Assembly: GCA_021736785.1 (NCBI GenBank)
Contig: JAIPFF010000028.1
Coordinates: 1 to 64,000 of the forward strand
DNA: 64,000 nucleotides
From: Thiohalocapsa sp.
GTDB lineage: Bacteria; Pseudomonadota; Gammaproteobacteria; Chromatiales; Chromatiaceae
Reading direction: 5' to 3'
Under the pieces are notes generated by a model. It was not told where the DNA came from. It saw nothing but the letters and a program-made list of their open reading frames with translations, and did no database searches. A program made the translations under genes and the position numbers. Shown here in pieces: positions 56,965 to 64,000 of the stretch. Position 1 is the stretch's first letter. Every line of letters begins with the position of its first letter.

Positions 56965-57792
56965 ATGACGAAGAACGTGCGACAGCCGTGCGTCGCCGGG
57001 CTCTTCTATCCGGCGGATGCACAAGTGTTGAGGGAGCAGGTCGGCGGACTGCTCGAAGCCGCCGCGACCAGCGCTACAGCGCGTGAAAACGCAGGATCGG
57101 CGCAGGCGCAGCAATCGCAGCCGAAGGCGATCATCGCGCCCCACGCGGGCTACGTGTACTCGGGCGAGATCGCGGCGAGCGCCTACGCACCCATCGCCGG
57201 CAAGGCCGCGGACATCGAGCGGGTCGTCTTGCTCGGTCCGGCCCACCGCCTGCCGTTTCGCGGCATCGCCTATGCCGATGCCGAATACTTCGCCACACCG
57301 CTGGGCGACGTGCCGGTGGATTCGGCAGCCCTCGAGCGGATCGCCGGGCTCCCCGGCGTCCAGCGTCTGGATATGGCCTTCGACGGCGAGCACTGCCTGG
57401 AGGTCCAGCTGCCGTTCCTGCAGACGCTGTTGCGCGACTTCGCCGTCGTGCCGCTGCTGGTGGGCGCCGCCTCCGATGCCGAGGTGGCCGCCGTCATCGA
57501 ACAGCTTTGGGACGGCGACGAGACGCTGATCGTCATCAGCTCCGATCTCAGCCACTATCTGGACTATGCGTCGGCGAAGTCCATCGACCGGCGCACGTCG
57601 GAAGCGATCCTGTCGCTGCGCCCGGAGGCGCTCGGCACCGATCAGGCCTGCGGGCGCACTCCCATCGCCGGCTTGCTGCGGGAGGCACAAGCCCACGGCC
57701 TGCACGCATCGCTGCTGGACCTTCGCAACTCGGGCGATACCGCCGGACCGCGGGATCGGGTCGTGGGCTACGGTGCCTATGCCTTCGGCTGA
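56965..57792 (+). CDS. amrB: AmmeMemoRadiSam system protein B (Memo-like)
   Basis: A 275-residue Memo-family protein. The fold relates to extradiol dioxygenases and the motifs are complete: VRQPCVAGLFYPAD, IIAPHAGYVYSGEIAA, LGPAHR, the DGEHCLEVQLPFLQ block and ISSDLSHY. The three metal-binding histidines of Memo (in HAGY, EHC/LEVQ context and DLSH) are in place, so a copper- or iron-dependent function is possible; the substrate is unknown. ATG 56965; it overlaps amrA by 14 bases, so they form an operon. Confidence 0.94.
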   Translation: MTKNVRQPCVAGLFYPADAQVLREQVGGLLEAAATSATARENAGSAQAQQSQPKAIIAPHAGYVYSGEIAASAYAPIAGKAADIERVVLLGPAHRLPFRGIAYADAEYFATPLGDVPVDSAALERIAGLPGVQRLDMAFDGEHCLEVQLPFLQTLLRDFAVVPLLVGAASDAEVAAVIEQLWDGDETLIVISSDLSHYLDYASAKSIDRRTSEAILSLRPEALGTDQACGRTPIAGLLREAQAHGLHASLLDLRNSGDTAGPRDRVVGYGAYAFG

Positions 57793-58378
57793 TTCGCCGG
57801 CGCCGCCGGCCGCAAACGCGCTGCTCGAGCCGGACCATCGCCTGGCCCTTCTGACGCTGGCACGCGCGTCCATCACCCATGGGCTCGAAACGGGCCGGCC
57901 CGCCGAGGTCGTGCTGGACAAGCAGCCCCCGGCCCTGTGCGTCCCGCGGGCTGCCTTCGTCACGCTGCACCGCGACCGCGAGCTGCGCGGCTGCATCGGC
58001 CACTTGGAGGCCGTCCACCCGCTGGTGATCGACGTCGCCGAGAATGCCTTCGCCGCCGCCTTCCGCGATCCGCGCTTCCCGCCGGTCTCCGTGCCGGAGT
58101 TGGGGCTGCTGCGAATCTCGCTGTCGGTGCTGACACCGGCGGAACCGATCGGCTTCGGCTCCGAGGCCGAGTTGCTCGCGGCGCTCGAGCCCGGCGTCGA
58201 CGGCGTCATTCTGGGCGAGGATGGCCGGCGCGGCACCTTTCTGCCGTCGGTGTGGGAGCAATTGCCGCGGCGCGAGGACTTCCTGCGCGGGCTCAAGCAT
58301 AAGGCCGGGCTCTCCGCGGATCACTGGAGCGAGCGTATACGCGCCTGGCGCTATCGCACCGAGTCGTTCGGTGAATGA
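57779..58378 (+). CDS. amrA: AmmeMemoRadiSam system protein A (AMMECR1-like)
   Basis: A 199-residue AMMECR1-domain protein. Conserved blocks are CVPRAAFVTLHRDRELRGCIGHLEAV, with the LRGCIG signature of the family, AENAFAAAFRDPRFPPV, ISLSVLTPAEPI and GTFLPSVWEQLPRREDFLRGLKHKAGL. The molecular role is unknown in bacteria. Start ATG 57779 lies inside the end of amrB (14-base overlap), showing coupled translation. With amrB and divergent amrS it completes the AmmeMemoRadiSam gene set. Confidence 0.93.
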   Translation: MPSADSPAPPAANALLEPDHRLALLTLARASITHGLETGRPAEVVLDKQPPALCVPRAAFVTLHRDRELRGCIGHLEAVHPLVIDVAENAFAAAFRDPRFPPVSVPELGLLRISLSVLTPAEPIGFGSEAELLAALEPGVDGVILGEDGRRGTFLPSVWEQLPRREDFLRGLKHKAGLSADHWSERIRAWRYRTESFGE

Positions 58379-58516
58379 TCCCGCGGCGCTCGGGAATGGA
58401 TCATGTTTTCTCGCCTTCTCCGGCGCCGCCGATGCCCTCCATTCGCTATCGAATGAACGAGCGATAATGAACCGGCTCGGTCAACGCGATTTGCGGATGC
58501 ATGCGTTTTTTCGCGC

Positions 58517-58541
58517 GGACGCCCAATCGATCGGGGCGTCC
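58517..58541. terminator. Hairpin between amrA and the CNNM-family gene
   Basis: ggacgccc (58517-58524) pairs with gggcgtcc (58534-58541) around a 9-base loop, about 140 bases after amrA. A T-run precedes rather than follows it on the plus strand, so terminator function is uncertain. Confidence 0.35.
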
Positions 58542-58634
58542 ACGGGAATTGCCTTATGATGCGGGCTGCGCGGACTTCCTGATTGCAACGCCTTCACTCC
58601 ATCGCTTTCCCTGACTCATCGGACCCTATTCATC

Positions 58635-59900
58635 GTGGACGAATTCCCGCTCACCGAGTTCCTTTCGCTGATTGGCCTGTTGGTGCTGTCCGGCTTCTTC
58701 TCGGGGTCCGAGACAGCACTGATGACGCTCAACCGCTACCGGCTGCGCCATCGGGCCGAGCAGGGCCACCGCGGCGCGATCCTGGCGCGCCGCCTGCTGG
58801 AGCGTCCGGACAAGCTGATCGGACTGATTCTGCTCGGCAACAACTTCGTCAATATCCTCGCCTCGTCGCTGGCCACCGTGATCGCGCTCAAGCTGGGCGG
58901 CGAAGGCGCCATCGCTATCGCCGCCGGACTGCTGACACTCGTCATCCTGATCTTCGCCGAGGTGACGCCGAAGACGATGGCCGCGCTGCATCCGGAGCGC
59001 ATCGCCTACCCGGCGGCGTTCGTCTACACGCCGCTGCTGAAGATCCTGCAGCCGGTGGTCTGGTCCGTAAACATCATTACCAACGGCCTGCTGCGGGCAC
59101 TCGGCGTACGTCCCGAGGATCAGCAAGGGCACGCGCTCAGCCAGGAAGAACTGCGCACCGTGGTCAACGAGGCCGGCGCCATGATCCCGGAGCGCAGCCG
59201 CGACATGCTGCTCGCGATTCTGGATCTGGAGAATGCGACGGTGGAAGACATCATGATTCCCCGCAACGAGGTCGAAGGCATCGATCTGGCCGATCCGGAA
59301 GAGGACATCATCAACGACCTCAAGCGCTCCAACTACACGCGGCTGCCGCTGTTCGACGGCGGCCTCGACAACGTGATCGGCGTCTTCCACGCCCGCAACA
59401 CGCTGAATGTCCTCAATGACCGAGGACAGGTGAAGGAGCACCTGCGCGGCATTGCCCGCACGCCCTACTATGTGCCGGAAGGCACACGTCTCTATCAGCA
59501 ACTGATCAATTTTCAGCGCGCCAAGCGCCGCGTCGGTCTGGTCGTCGACGAATACGGGGATTTTCAGGGCCTGATCACGCTGGCGGACCTGCTCGAGGAA
59601 ATCGTCGGCGAGTTCACCACCGATCCCGCCGACTCCTATCCGGAAATCTACCGCGGCGAAGAAGGCAGCCTGCTGATCGATTGCGCCATCAGCGTGCGGG
59701 AATTGAACCGGGCCATGCACTGGAAGCTGCCGACCCGTGGCCCGAAGACCCTGAACGGGCTGATCATCGACTACTTGGAGACCATCCCCCAGCCGGGCAC
59801 CAGTCTGAAGCTCGACGACCATCCGCTGGAGATCATCCAGACCGACGAGACGGCGGTCAAAACCGTGAAGTACCTCGGCAAGGCGACGCCGTTCGGCTAG
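58635..59900 (+). CDS. CNNM/CorC-family membrane protein (DUF21-CBS-CorC_HlyC)
   Basis: A 421-residue inner-membrane protein with an N-terminal DUF21 (CNNM) transmembrane region (about 1-180; includes GFFSGSETALMTLNRYRL and ILIFAEVTPKTMAALHP), a CBS-domain pair (about 205-335; DIMIPRNEVEGID, VGLVVDEYGDFQGLITLADLLEE) and a C-terminal CorC_HlyC domain. Relatives (YfjD/CorB/MpfA) are implicated in magnesium or cobalt efflux and were once called haemolysin-like. Start GTG 58635. The GSETAL motif in helix 1 and the EVTPK motif are intact. Confidence 0.94.
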   Translation: MDEFPLTEFLSLIGLLVLSGFFSGSETALMTLNRYRLRHRAEQGHRGAILARRLLERPDKLIGLILLGNNFVNILASSLATVIALKLGGEGAIAIAAGLLTLVILIFAEVTPKTMAALHPERIAYPAAFVYTPLLKILQPVVWSVNIITNGLLRALGVRPEDQQGHALSQEELRTVVNEAGAMIPERSRDMLLAILDLENATVEDIMIPRNEVEGIDLADPEEDIINDLKRSNYTRLPLFDGGLDNVIGVFHARNTLNVLNDRGQVKEHLRGIARTPYYVPEGTRLYQQLINFQRAKRRVGLVVDEYGDFQGLITLADLLEEIVGEFTTDPADSYPEIYRGEEGSLLIDCAISVRELNRAMHWKLPTRGPKTLNGLIIDYLETIPQPGTSLKLDDHPLEIIQTDETAVKTVKYLGKATPFG

Positions 59901-59987
59901 ACCGGTCTGGAAATGAAGGCGGATCCCCCGAGACAGCCAGGCACATCGAGCGGTCCATGCGCCCGGGTACTCGGTTGCAGCGACCGA

Positions 59988-60359
59988 TCAGCATGATCCG
60001 GACGAGCCGGACGTGCTGCCGTCGCTGTTCTCTTTGAAGCAAGCCACTCCCGAAGCATCGCTGTGGCAAGATGTCGATGGCCCCTTAATGCTGCATTCCA
60101 GCTTCGTTCCGTTCGGGCAGACAACCTCGGCGGAGCAGTCTTCCGTAATGGTAATTGCGGTTAGCGGTAACGTCCGGTTGCCCCTATCCCGCCGCTGAAA
60201 CGCCTGCTGGAATTGTTTCAGTCGCTCGTCGCGCGCTTGGGCTGCGACGGAGAAATTCGAGTTTAGTTGCTGACTCATTCCCGTGGGTTCTTGAGCTGCG
60301 GCAGGGAGCGGGACGATGGGCAGCAGGCCGGCAGTAAGCAAAACCGTTGTTTTACGCAT
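59988..60359 (-). CDS. Small exported cysteine-rich protein
   Basis: A 123-residue protein with a signal peptide (about 1-22, ending AAAQ), a Gln/Arg-rich helical middle (DERLKQFQQAFQRR) and a C-terminal region with six cysteines (CSAEVVCPNGTKLECSI, TSCHSD, VACFKE and a terminal GSC). The pattern suggests a disulfide-bonded periplasmic or secreted domain. I do not recognise the family. GAGAT lies about 8 bases before ATG 60359. It is convergent with the CNNM-family gene. Confidence 0.68.
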   Translation of the reverse strand: MRKTTVLLTAGLLPIVPLPAAAQEPTGMSQQLNSNFSVAAQARDERLKQFQQAFQRRDRGNRTLPLTAITITEDCSAEVVCPNGTKLECSIKGPSTSCHSDASGVACFKENSDGSTSGSSGSC

Positions 60360-60439
60360 ACGCGATCTCGGGTTGCTTGATTGGTCGACGGAAAGCCGGC
60401 GGCCGCCTCCGTCGGGCGGACACGGGCCGGCGTTTCGGA

Positions 60440-60667
60440 TCAGAGTCCGACCATCTCGGCGCGCAGACCATGCGAGCGCACCGCTTGCACCAGTTGGCTC
60501 GGACGCACGCCTTCAGGGTCGAAGTCCACCATCATCAAGTGGCGGCGGCGATCGGGTACACAGGCGGACAGAACTCCGCGGATGTTACCGAGGACGCGCT
60601 GCAAATCGTGAATCCGCTCGTCTTCCAAGTCTTCGTCGATGTGGATCAGAATGTCGCCATACCCCAT
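60440..60667 (-). CDS. Small ferredoxin-fold (HMA-like) protein without CxxC
   Basis: A 75-residue protein with the beta-alpha-beta-beta-alpha-beta rhythm of heavy-metal-associated domains: GDILIHIDEDLEDERIHDLQ, VLGNIRGVLSACVPD, RHLMMVDFDPEGVRPSQLV and VRSHGLRAEMV. The metal-binding CxxC of true HMA domains is absent (only one Cys, in SACVPD). The function is unknown. ATG 60667 has GAGGT upstream; the frame is open for eight more codons. It lies 80 bases from the cysteine-rich protein gene on the same strand. Confidence 0.7.
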   Translation of the reverse strand: MGYGDILIHIDEDLEDERIHDLQRVLGNIRGVLSACVPDRRRHLMMVDFDPEGVRPSQLVQAVRSHGLRAEMVGL

Positions 60668-60773
60668 GGTGCACCTCGCAAAAGGGTTCATGGAACGAGA
60701 CCGACTACAGGAATTACCTTAGTCGAAACCTCGGGCTTTGCAATGTGGTCATACCACGTAACGCAAAGGGGTA

Positions 60774-61331
60774 ATGCGTTGCCGTACCGCCGTCATCCGC
60801 GCGGAAGGCCGGCGGCGCCGGCACATCACGCAACTTCTTGCTATAAGTTGTGGTTCCGGACGATTGCGTACACACACACTCGAGCCAGCGCTTACCGGAA
60901 CTGCCACGGCGGCATCGCTCGAATCGTCGGGCGCGAAGGTGCTCATCGCCGACGATAAGGCAGACGTCGTCGACTCGCTCGCGATGTTGCTGCAGCTCTA
61001 CGGCAACACGGTGCAGACCGCGCGGGACGGCGCCGAGGCGGTCGCCGCCGCGGAGCAGTTTCGCCCGGACCTGATCCTGCTGGACTTGGGTATGCCCGAG
61101 CTCGACGGCTATGCGGCGTGCCGGCGCATCCGCTCCCTCCCTATCGGCGAGCAGGTCAAGATCGTTGCCGTCACCGGCTGGGGGCAGGACGAAGACCGCC
61201 GCCGCACCGCCGAGGCCGGTTTCGATGCGCATCTCGTCAAGCCGATCGGCCCGGAGGAAGTGCTTGCTCTGCTGCGCAACCAAGGCCCCCCATCCCAAGT
61301 CCTGTCATCCCCGGGCACGCCATCCACGTAA
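60774..61331 (+). CDS. Single receiver-domain response regulator
   Basis: A receiver (REC) domain with all acidic and switch residues: ADDKADV near its start, phospho-Asp in LLDLGMPELDGY, and the switch Lys in DAHLVKPIGP. The frame spans 185 residues, but the first 50 or so are Arg-rich without sense-like pattern, so the true start may be an alternative codon further in, or this may be the surviving 3' end of a hybrid histidine kinase, whose receiver domains it resembles. No output domain follows. The ATG at 60774 lies in the arm of a small stem (aacgca/tgcgtt) whose loop holds AAGGGG. Confidence 0.72.
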   Translation: MRCRTAVIRAEGRRRRHITQLLAISCGSGRLRTHTLEPALTGTATAASLESSGAKVLIADDKADVVDSLAMLLQLYGNTVQTARDGAEAVAAAEQFRPDLILLDLGMPELDGYAACRRIRSLPIGEQVKIVAVTGWGQDEDRRRTAEAGFDAHLVKPIGPEEVLALLRNQGPPSQVLSSPGTPST

Positions 61332-61404
61332 AGCGTGCGGGGAAGCCACGGGAGCGGCACTTCTCGTACGGCGACCGGCCGAGGCATCAAGCGCTCGGCT
61401 CCGC

Positions 61405-62772
61405 TCAGAGCCCTTCGATCGCCTCGCGCAGCGACAGCACGGGCTGAATCTCCAGGTCCGGCACCCCGCCCTTGGGCACATTGGCCTTCGGCACGATGGC
61501 ACGGCGCATACCGTGCTTGGCCGCCTCGCGCAGCCGATCGGGGCCGTTCGGGACCGGGCGGATCTCGCCCGACAGGCCGACCTCGCCGAACACGGCGAGG
61601 TCCATCGGCAGCGGTTGGTCCCGATAGCTGGAGAGCACGGCGAGCAGCAACGCCAGGTCGGCGGCGGTCTCGGTGACGCGCACCCCGCCGACGACATTGG
61701 CGAAGACGTCTTGGTCGAACATGGACACGCCGCCGTGGCGGTGCAGCACCGCCAGCAGCATTGCCAGGCGGTTCTGCTCCAGGCCCACGGCGACGCGGCG
61801 CGGGTTGGCCAGCGGGCTCTGGTCAACCAGGGCCTGCACCTCCACCAGCATCGGCCGGGTGCCCTCGCGGGTGATCAGCACGACGGAGCCCGGTACCGGC
61901 CGGTCGTGCCGGGACAGGAAGATGGCAGACGGATTGGTGACCTGGCGCAGCCCCTTGTCGGTCATCGCGAAGACGCCGAGCTCGTTGACGGCGCCGAAAC
62001 GGTTCTTGACCGAGCGCACCAGACGGTGCGGGCTGCCCGGCTCGCCCTCGAAATAGAGCACGGTGTCGACCATGTGCTCGAGCACCCGCGGGCCCGCCAG
62101 CGCGCCTTCTTTGGTGACGTGGCCGACCAGGAACACCGTCGTGTCCGTCTGCTTGGCGTAGCGCACCAGTTGCGCCGCGCTCTCGCGCACCTGGGAGACC
62201 GAGCCCGGCGCCGACGACAATTCCTCGGCAAACAGGGTCTGGATGGAGTCGATGACCAGCACGCCGGGCTTTTCCGCGGCGGCCACACCCAGGACACGCT
62301 CGACGCAGGTCTCGGCCAAGAGTCGGATACGCTCGGCCGCCAGGCCGAGGCGGTGCGCGCGCAGGCTCACTTGCTGCGGAGACTCTTCGCCGCTGACGTA
62401 GAGCACCGACTCATGCCCGCTCAGCGCGGCGCAGGCCTGCAGCAACAACGTCGACTTACCGATGCCGGGATCGCCGCCGATCAGTACCACCGAGCCCTGC
62501 ACCAACCCGCCGCCGAGCACCCGGTCCAGCTCGCCGATGCCCGACGGCGCGCGCACGGTCTGCTCGGGCGAGACATCGGAGAGCACATGTACGCGCGGAT
62601 CGGCACCGCCCGCATAGCCGCCGCGACGGATGGCCGGGGGAACCGGAGCCCTCGTCTCCTCGATGCTGTTCCAGGCGCCGCAGTCGGGGCACTGACCGCT
62701 CCACTTGGGCTGCTGCGCGCCGCAGGCGTTGCAGACATAGCCGGAGCGGGATTTCTTCGCCCGTTGCGCCAT
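61405..62772 (-). CDS. radA: DNA repair protein RadA (Sms)
   Basis: A 455-residue RadA/Sms, a RecA-like branch-migration helicase in recombinational repair. Order: N-terminal zinc finger (CNACGAQQPKWSGQCPDCGAW), RecA-type ATPase with Walker A GDPGIGKST (about 94-102), the RadA-specific KNRFGAVNELGVF motif, and the C-terminal Lon-like domain (LAVFGEVGLSGEIRPV). Length is standard (about 455-460). Start ATG 62772; dnaB lies 46 bases upstream on the same strand. Confidence 0.97.
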   Translation of the reverse strand: MAQRAKKSRSGYVCNACGAQQPKWSGQCPDCGAWNSIEETRAPVPPAIRRGGYAGGADPRVHVLSDVSPEQTVRAPSGIGELDRVLGGGLVQGSVVLIGGDPGIGKSTLLLQACAALSGHESVLYVSGEESPQQVSLRAHRLGLAAERIRLLAETCVERVLGVAAAEKPGVLVIDSIQTLFAEELSSAPGSVSQVRESAAQLVRYAKQTDTTVFLVGHVTKEGALAGPRVLEHMVDTVLYFEGEPGSPHRLVRSVKNRFGAVNELGVFAMTDKGLRQVTNPSAIFLSRHDRPVPGSVVLITREGTRPMLVEVQALVDQSPLANPRRVAVGLEQNRLAMLLAVLHRHGGVSMFDQDVFANVVGGVRVTETAADLALLLAVLSSYRDQPLPMDLAVFGEVGLSGEIRPVPNGPDRLREAAKHGMRRAIVPKANVPKGGVPDLEIQPVLSLREAIEGL

Positions 62773-62818
62773 CAGATGCCTCCTTCGGGCTCGGGAATCG
62801 GCAGCGGCCCGCGCGCCG

Positions 62819-64000
62819 TCATTCGTAGCCGATATCGCTGTAGAGATCGCCGGCCAGATTCTCGAACTTGGTGTACTGGCCGAGGAAGGCGAGCTTAACG
62901 GTGCCGATGGGCCCGTTTCGCTGCTTGCCGATGATGACCTCGGCGACGCCCTTGTCGGGGCTATCCTCGTTGTAGACCTCGTCGCGATAGATGAAGACGA
63001 TCACGTCCGCGTCCTGTTCGATGGCGCCGGACTCTCGCAGGTCAGACATCACCGGGCGCTTGTTCGGGCGCTGCTCCAGGCTGCGGTTGAGCTGCGAGAG
63101 GGCCACCACCGGCACGTTCAGTTCCTTGGCCAGGGATTTCAACGAGCGCGAGATGGCCGAGATCTCGGTGGCCCGGTTCTCGCCTTCGCTCGGCGCCTGC
63201 ATCAGCTGCAGGTAGTCGATGACCACGAGGCCGAGTTCCTTCTCCTCGCGCTTGACCTCGCGCTGCAGCCGGCGCACCCGGGCGCGCAGGTCGGTGGGCG
63301 AGAGCGCCGGCGTATCGTCGATATAGAGCGGCACCTGGGAGAGCATGGTCACCGCCGACGTCAGCCGCGGCCAGTCTTCGTCGCTGAGCTTGCCGGTGCG
63401 CACCCGATGTTGGTCGATTTGGCCCAGCGAGGACATCATGCGCATGGCCAGCGAGTCACCGGGCATCTCCATGCTGAACACCGCGACGCCCTTGCCGGTC
63501 TTGATGGCGACATTCTCCGCCATGTTCATGGCGAACGACGTCTTGCCCATGGACGGGCGGCCGGCCACGATGATCAGGTCCGCCGGCTGCAGGCCCGAGG
63601 TCTTCATGTCGAAGTCGATAAAGCCGGTGGGCATGCCGGTGATCGGCTCATCGCGGTGATAGAGCTCATCGATCTTATCGACCGCCATCGTCAGCAGGTC
63701 TTTGATGGGCTTGAAGCCGCCGCCGCGATTGAGCTGCTCGGCGATCTTGAAGACCTTGGTCTCGGCGGCGTCGAGGATCTCCGCCTCGGAGCGGCCGCCG
63801 GTATCGAAGGCCAGATCGGTGATCTCGGTGCCCGCCTTGACCAACTGGCGCAAGACCGAGTTGAACCGGATGATGCGCGCGTAATGGGCGGCGTTCGCGG
63901 CGGAGGCCGTATTGCGGTCGATCTCGGCCAGGTAATTGATGCCGCCGACGTCATCGAGCAGCTTGCGCTTCTCCAATGCCTCGGAGAGGGTGATGACATC
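62819..64000 (-). CDS. dnaB: Replicative DNA helicase DnaB (5' end beyond the window)
   Basis: The C-terminal 393 residues of DnaB, the hexameric replicative helicase. At the window edge the frame is still inside the N-terminal domain (DVITLSEALEKRKLLDDVGG). The RecA-like motor shows Walker A GRPSMGKTS, GVAVFSMEMPGDSLAMR, the Walker B VVIDYLQLM and PVVALSQLNRSLEQRPNKRP with QDADVIVFIYRDEVY. The gene continues past base 64000, so about 60-70 N-terminal residues are missing here. radA follows on the same strand. Confidence 0.97.
   Translation of the reverse strand, partial: DVITLSEALEKRKLLDDVGGINYLAEIDRNTASAANAAHYARIIRFNSVLRQLVKAGTEITDLAFDTGGRSEAEILDAAETKVFKIAEQLNRGGGFKPIKDLLTMAVDKIDELYHRDEPITGMPTGFIDFDMKTSGLQPADLIIVAGRPSMGKTSFAMNMAENVAIKTGKGVAVFSMEMPGDSLAMRMMSSLGQIDQHRVRTGKLSDEDWPRLTSAVTMLSQVPLYIDDTPALSPTDLRARVRRLQREVKREEKELGLVVIDYLQLMQAPSEGENRATEISAISRSLKSLAKELNVPVVALSQLNRSLEQRPNKRPVMSDLRESGAIEQDADVIVFIYRDEVYNEDSPDKGVAEVIIGKQRNGPIGTVKLAFLGQYTKFENLAGDLYSDIGYE

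Overview
The window is high-GC DNA from a gammaproteobacterium. The gene order rnm-yciO-M50 protease-trpS-scpA-scpB-rluB, and the smc-zipA-ligA cluster (ZipA is essentially gammaproteobacterial), fit Chromatiales/Ectothiorhodospiraceae-type genomes. That family-level guess is inference from gene content; no rRNA or tRNA gene was seen.

Layout. (1) 0-27 kb is mostly housekeeping: a possible GNAT fragment, argE, a cyclic-nucleotide-binding protein, a periplasmic glycerophosphodiester phosphodiesterase, then a minus-strand run rnm > yciO > M50 protease > trpS > scpA > scpB > rluB. Plus-strand yciB, yciI and a secreted parvulin follow, then minus-strand smc > zipA > ligA > small protein > an alpha-carbonic-anhydrase-like protein. 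queF, an FGGY kinase and two nucleotide-sugar enzymes (6-dehydrogenase and 4-epimerase) close this part. (2) 27-37 kb is accessory: two ParE-type toxin-antitoxin pairs near 25-bp direct repeats, an RND efflux pump with a divergent TetR regulator and twin operator-like dyads, an MscS channel, and a stretch of decayed genes (porin, regulator, alpha/beta hydrolase). (3) 37-46 kb holds stress and light-sensing genes: a two-domain universal stress protein, a 1000-residue fusion of NfnA-like, NfnB/GltD-like, zinc-ribbon and rubrerythrin-like domains, a BLUF photoreceptor, a fasciclin-domain protein, and a second BLUF protein fused to a four-helix PsiE membrane domain. (4) 46-54 kb is a type I restriction-modification operon (hsdM, hsdS, hsdR) that has twice been entered by extra DNA. 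At both junctions the gene ends are duplicated, so the stop/start overlaps are kept. One insert carries a truncated DUF1016 gene and a GxxExxY gene bordered by short repeats. (5) 54-64 kb: rdgC, the AmmeMemoRadiSam genes (amrS divergent from amrB-amrA), a CNNM/CorC-type membrane protein, small proteins of unknown role, a receiver-domain protein, radA and the 3' part of dnaB.

Themes. Chromosome maintenance (Smc, ScpA, ScpB, LigA, RdgC, RadA, DnaB) is strongly represented. The most unusual items are the BLUF-PsiE fusion with its nearby BLUF paralogue, the Nfn-rubrerythrin fusion (possibly a self-contained NAD(P)H peroxidase), the carbonic-anhydrase-like protein lacking two of three zinc ligands, a LigA with an extra helix-hairpin-helix pair, and the junction-duplicating insertions in the hsd operon.
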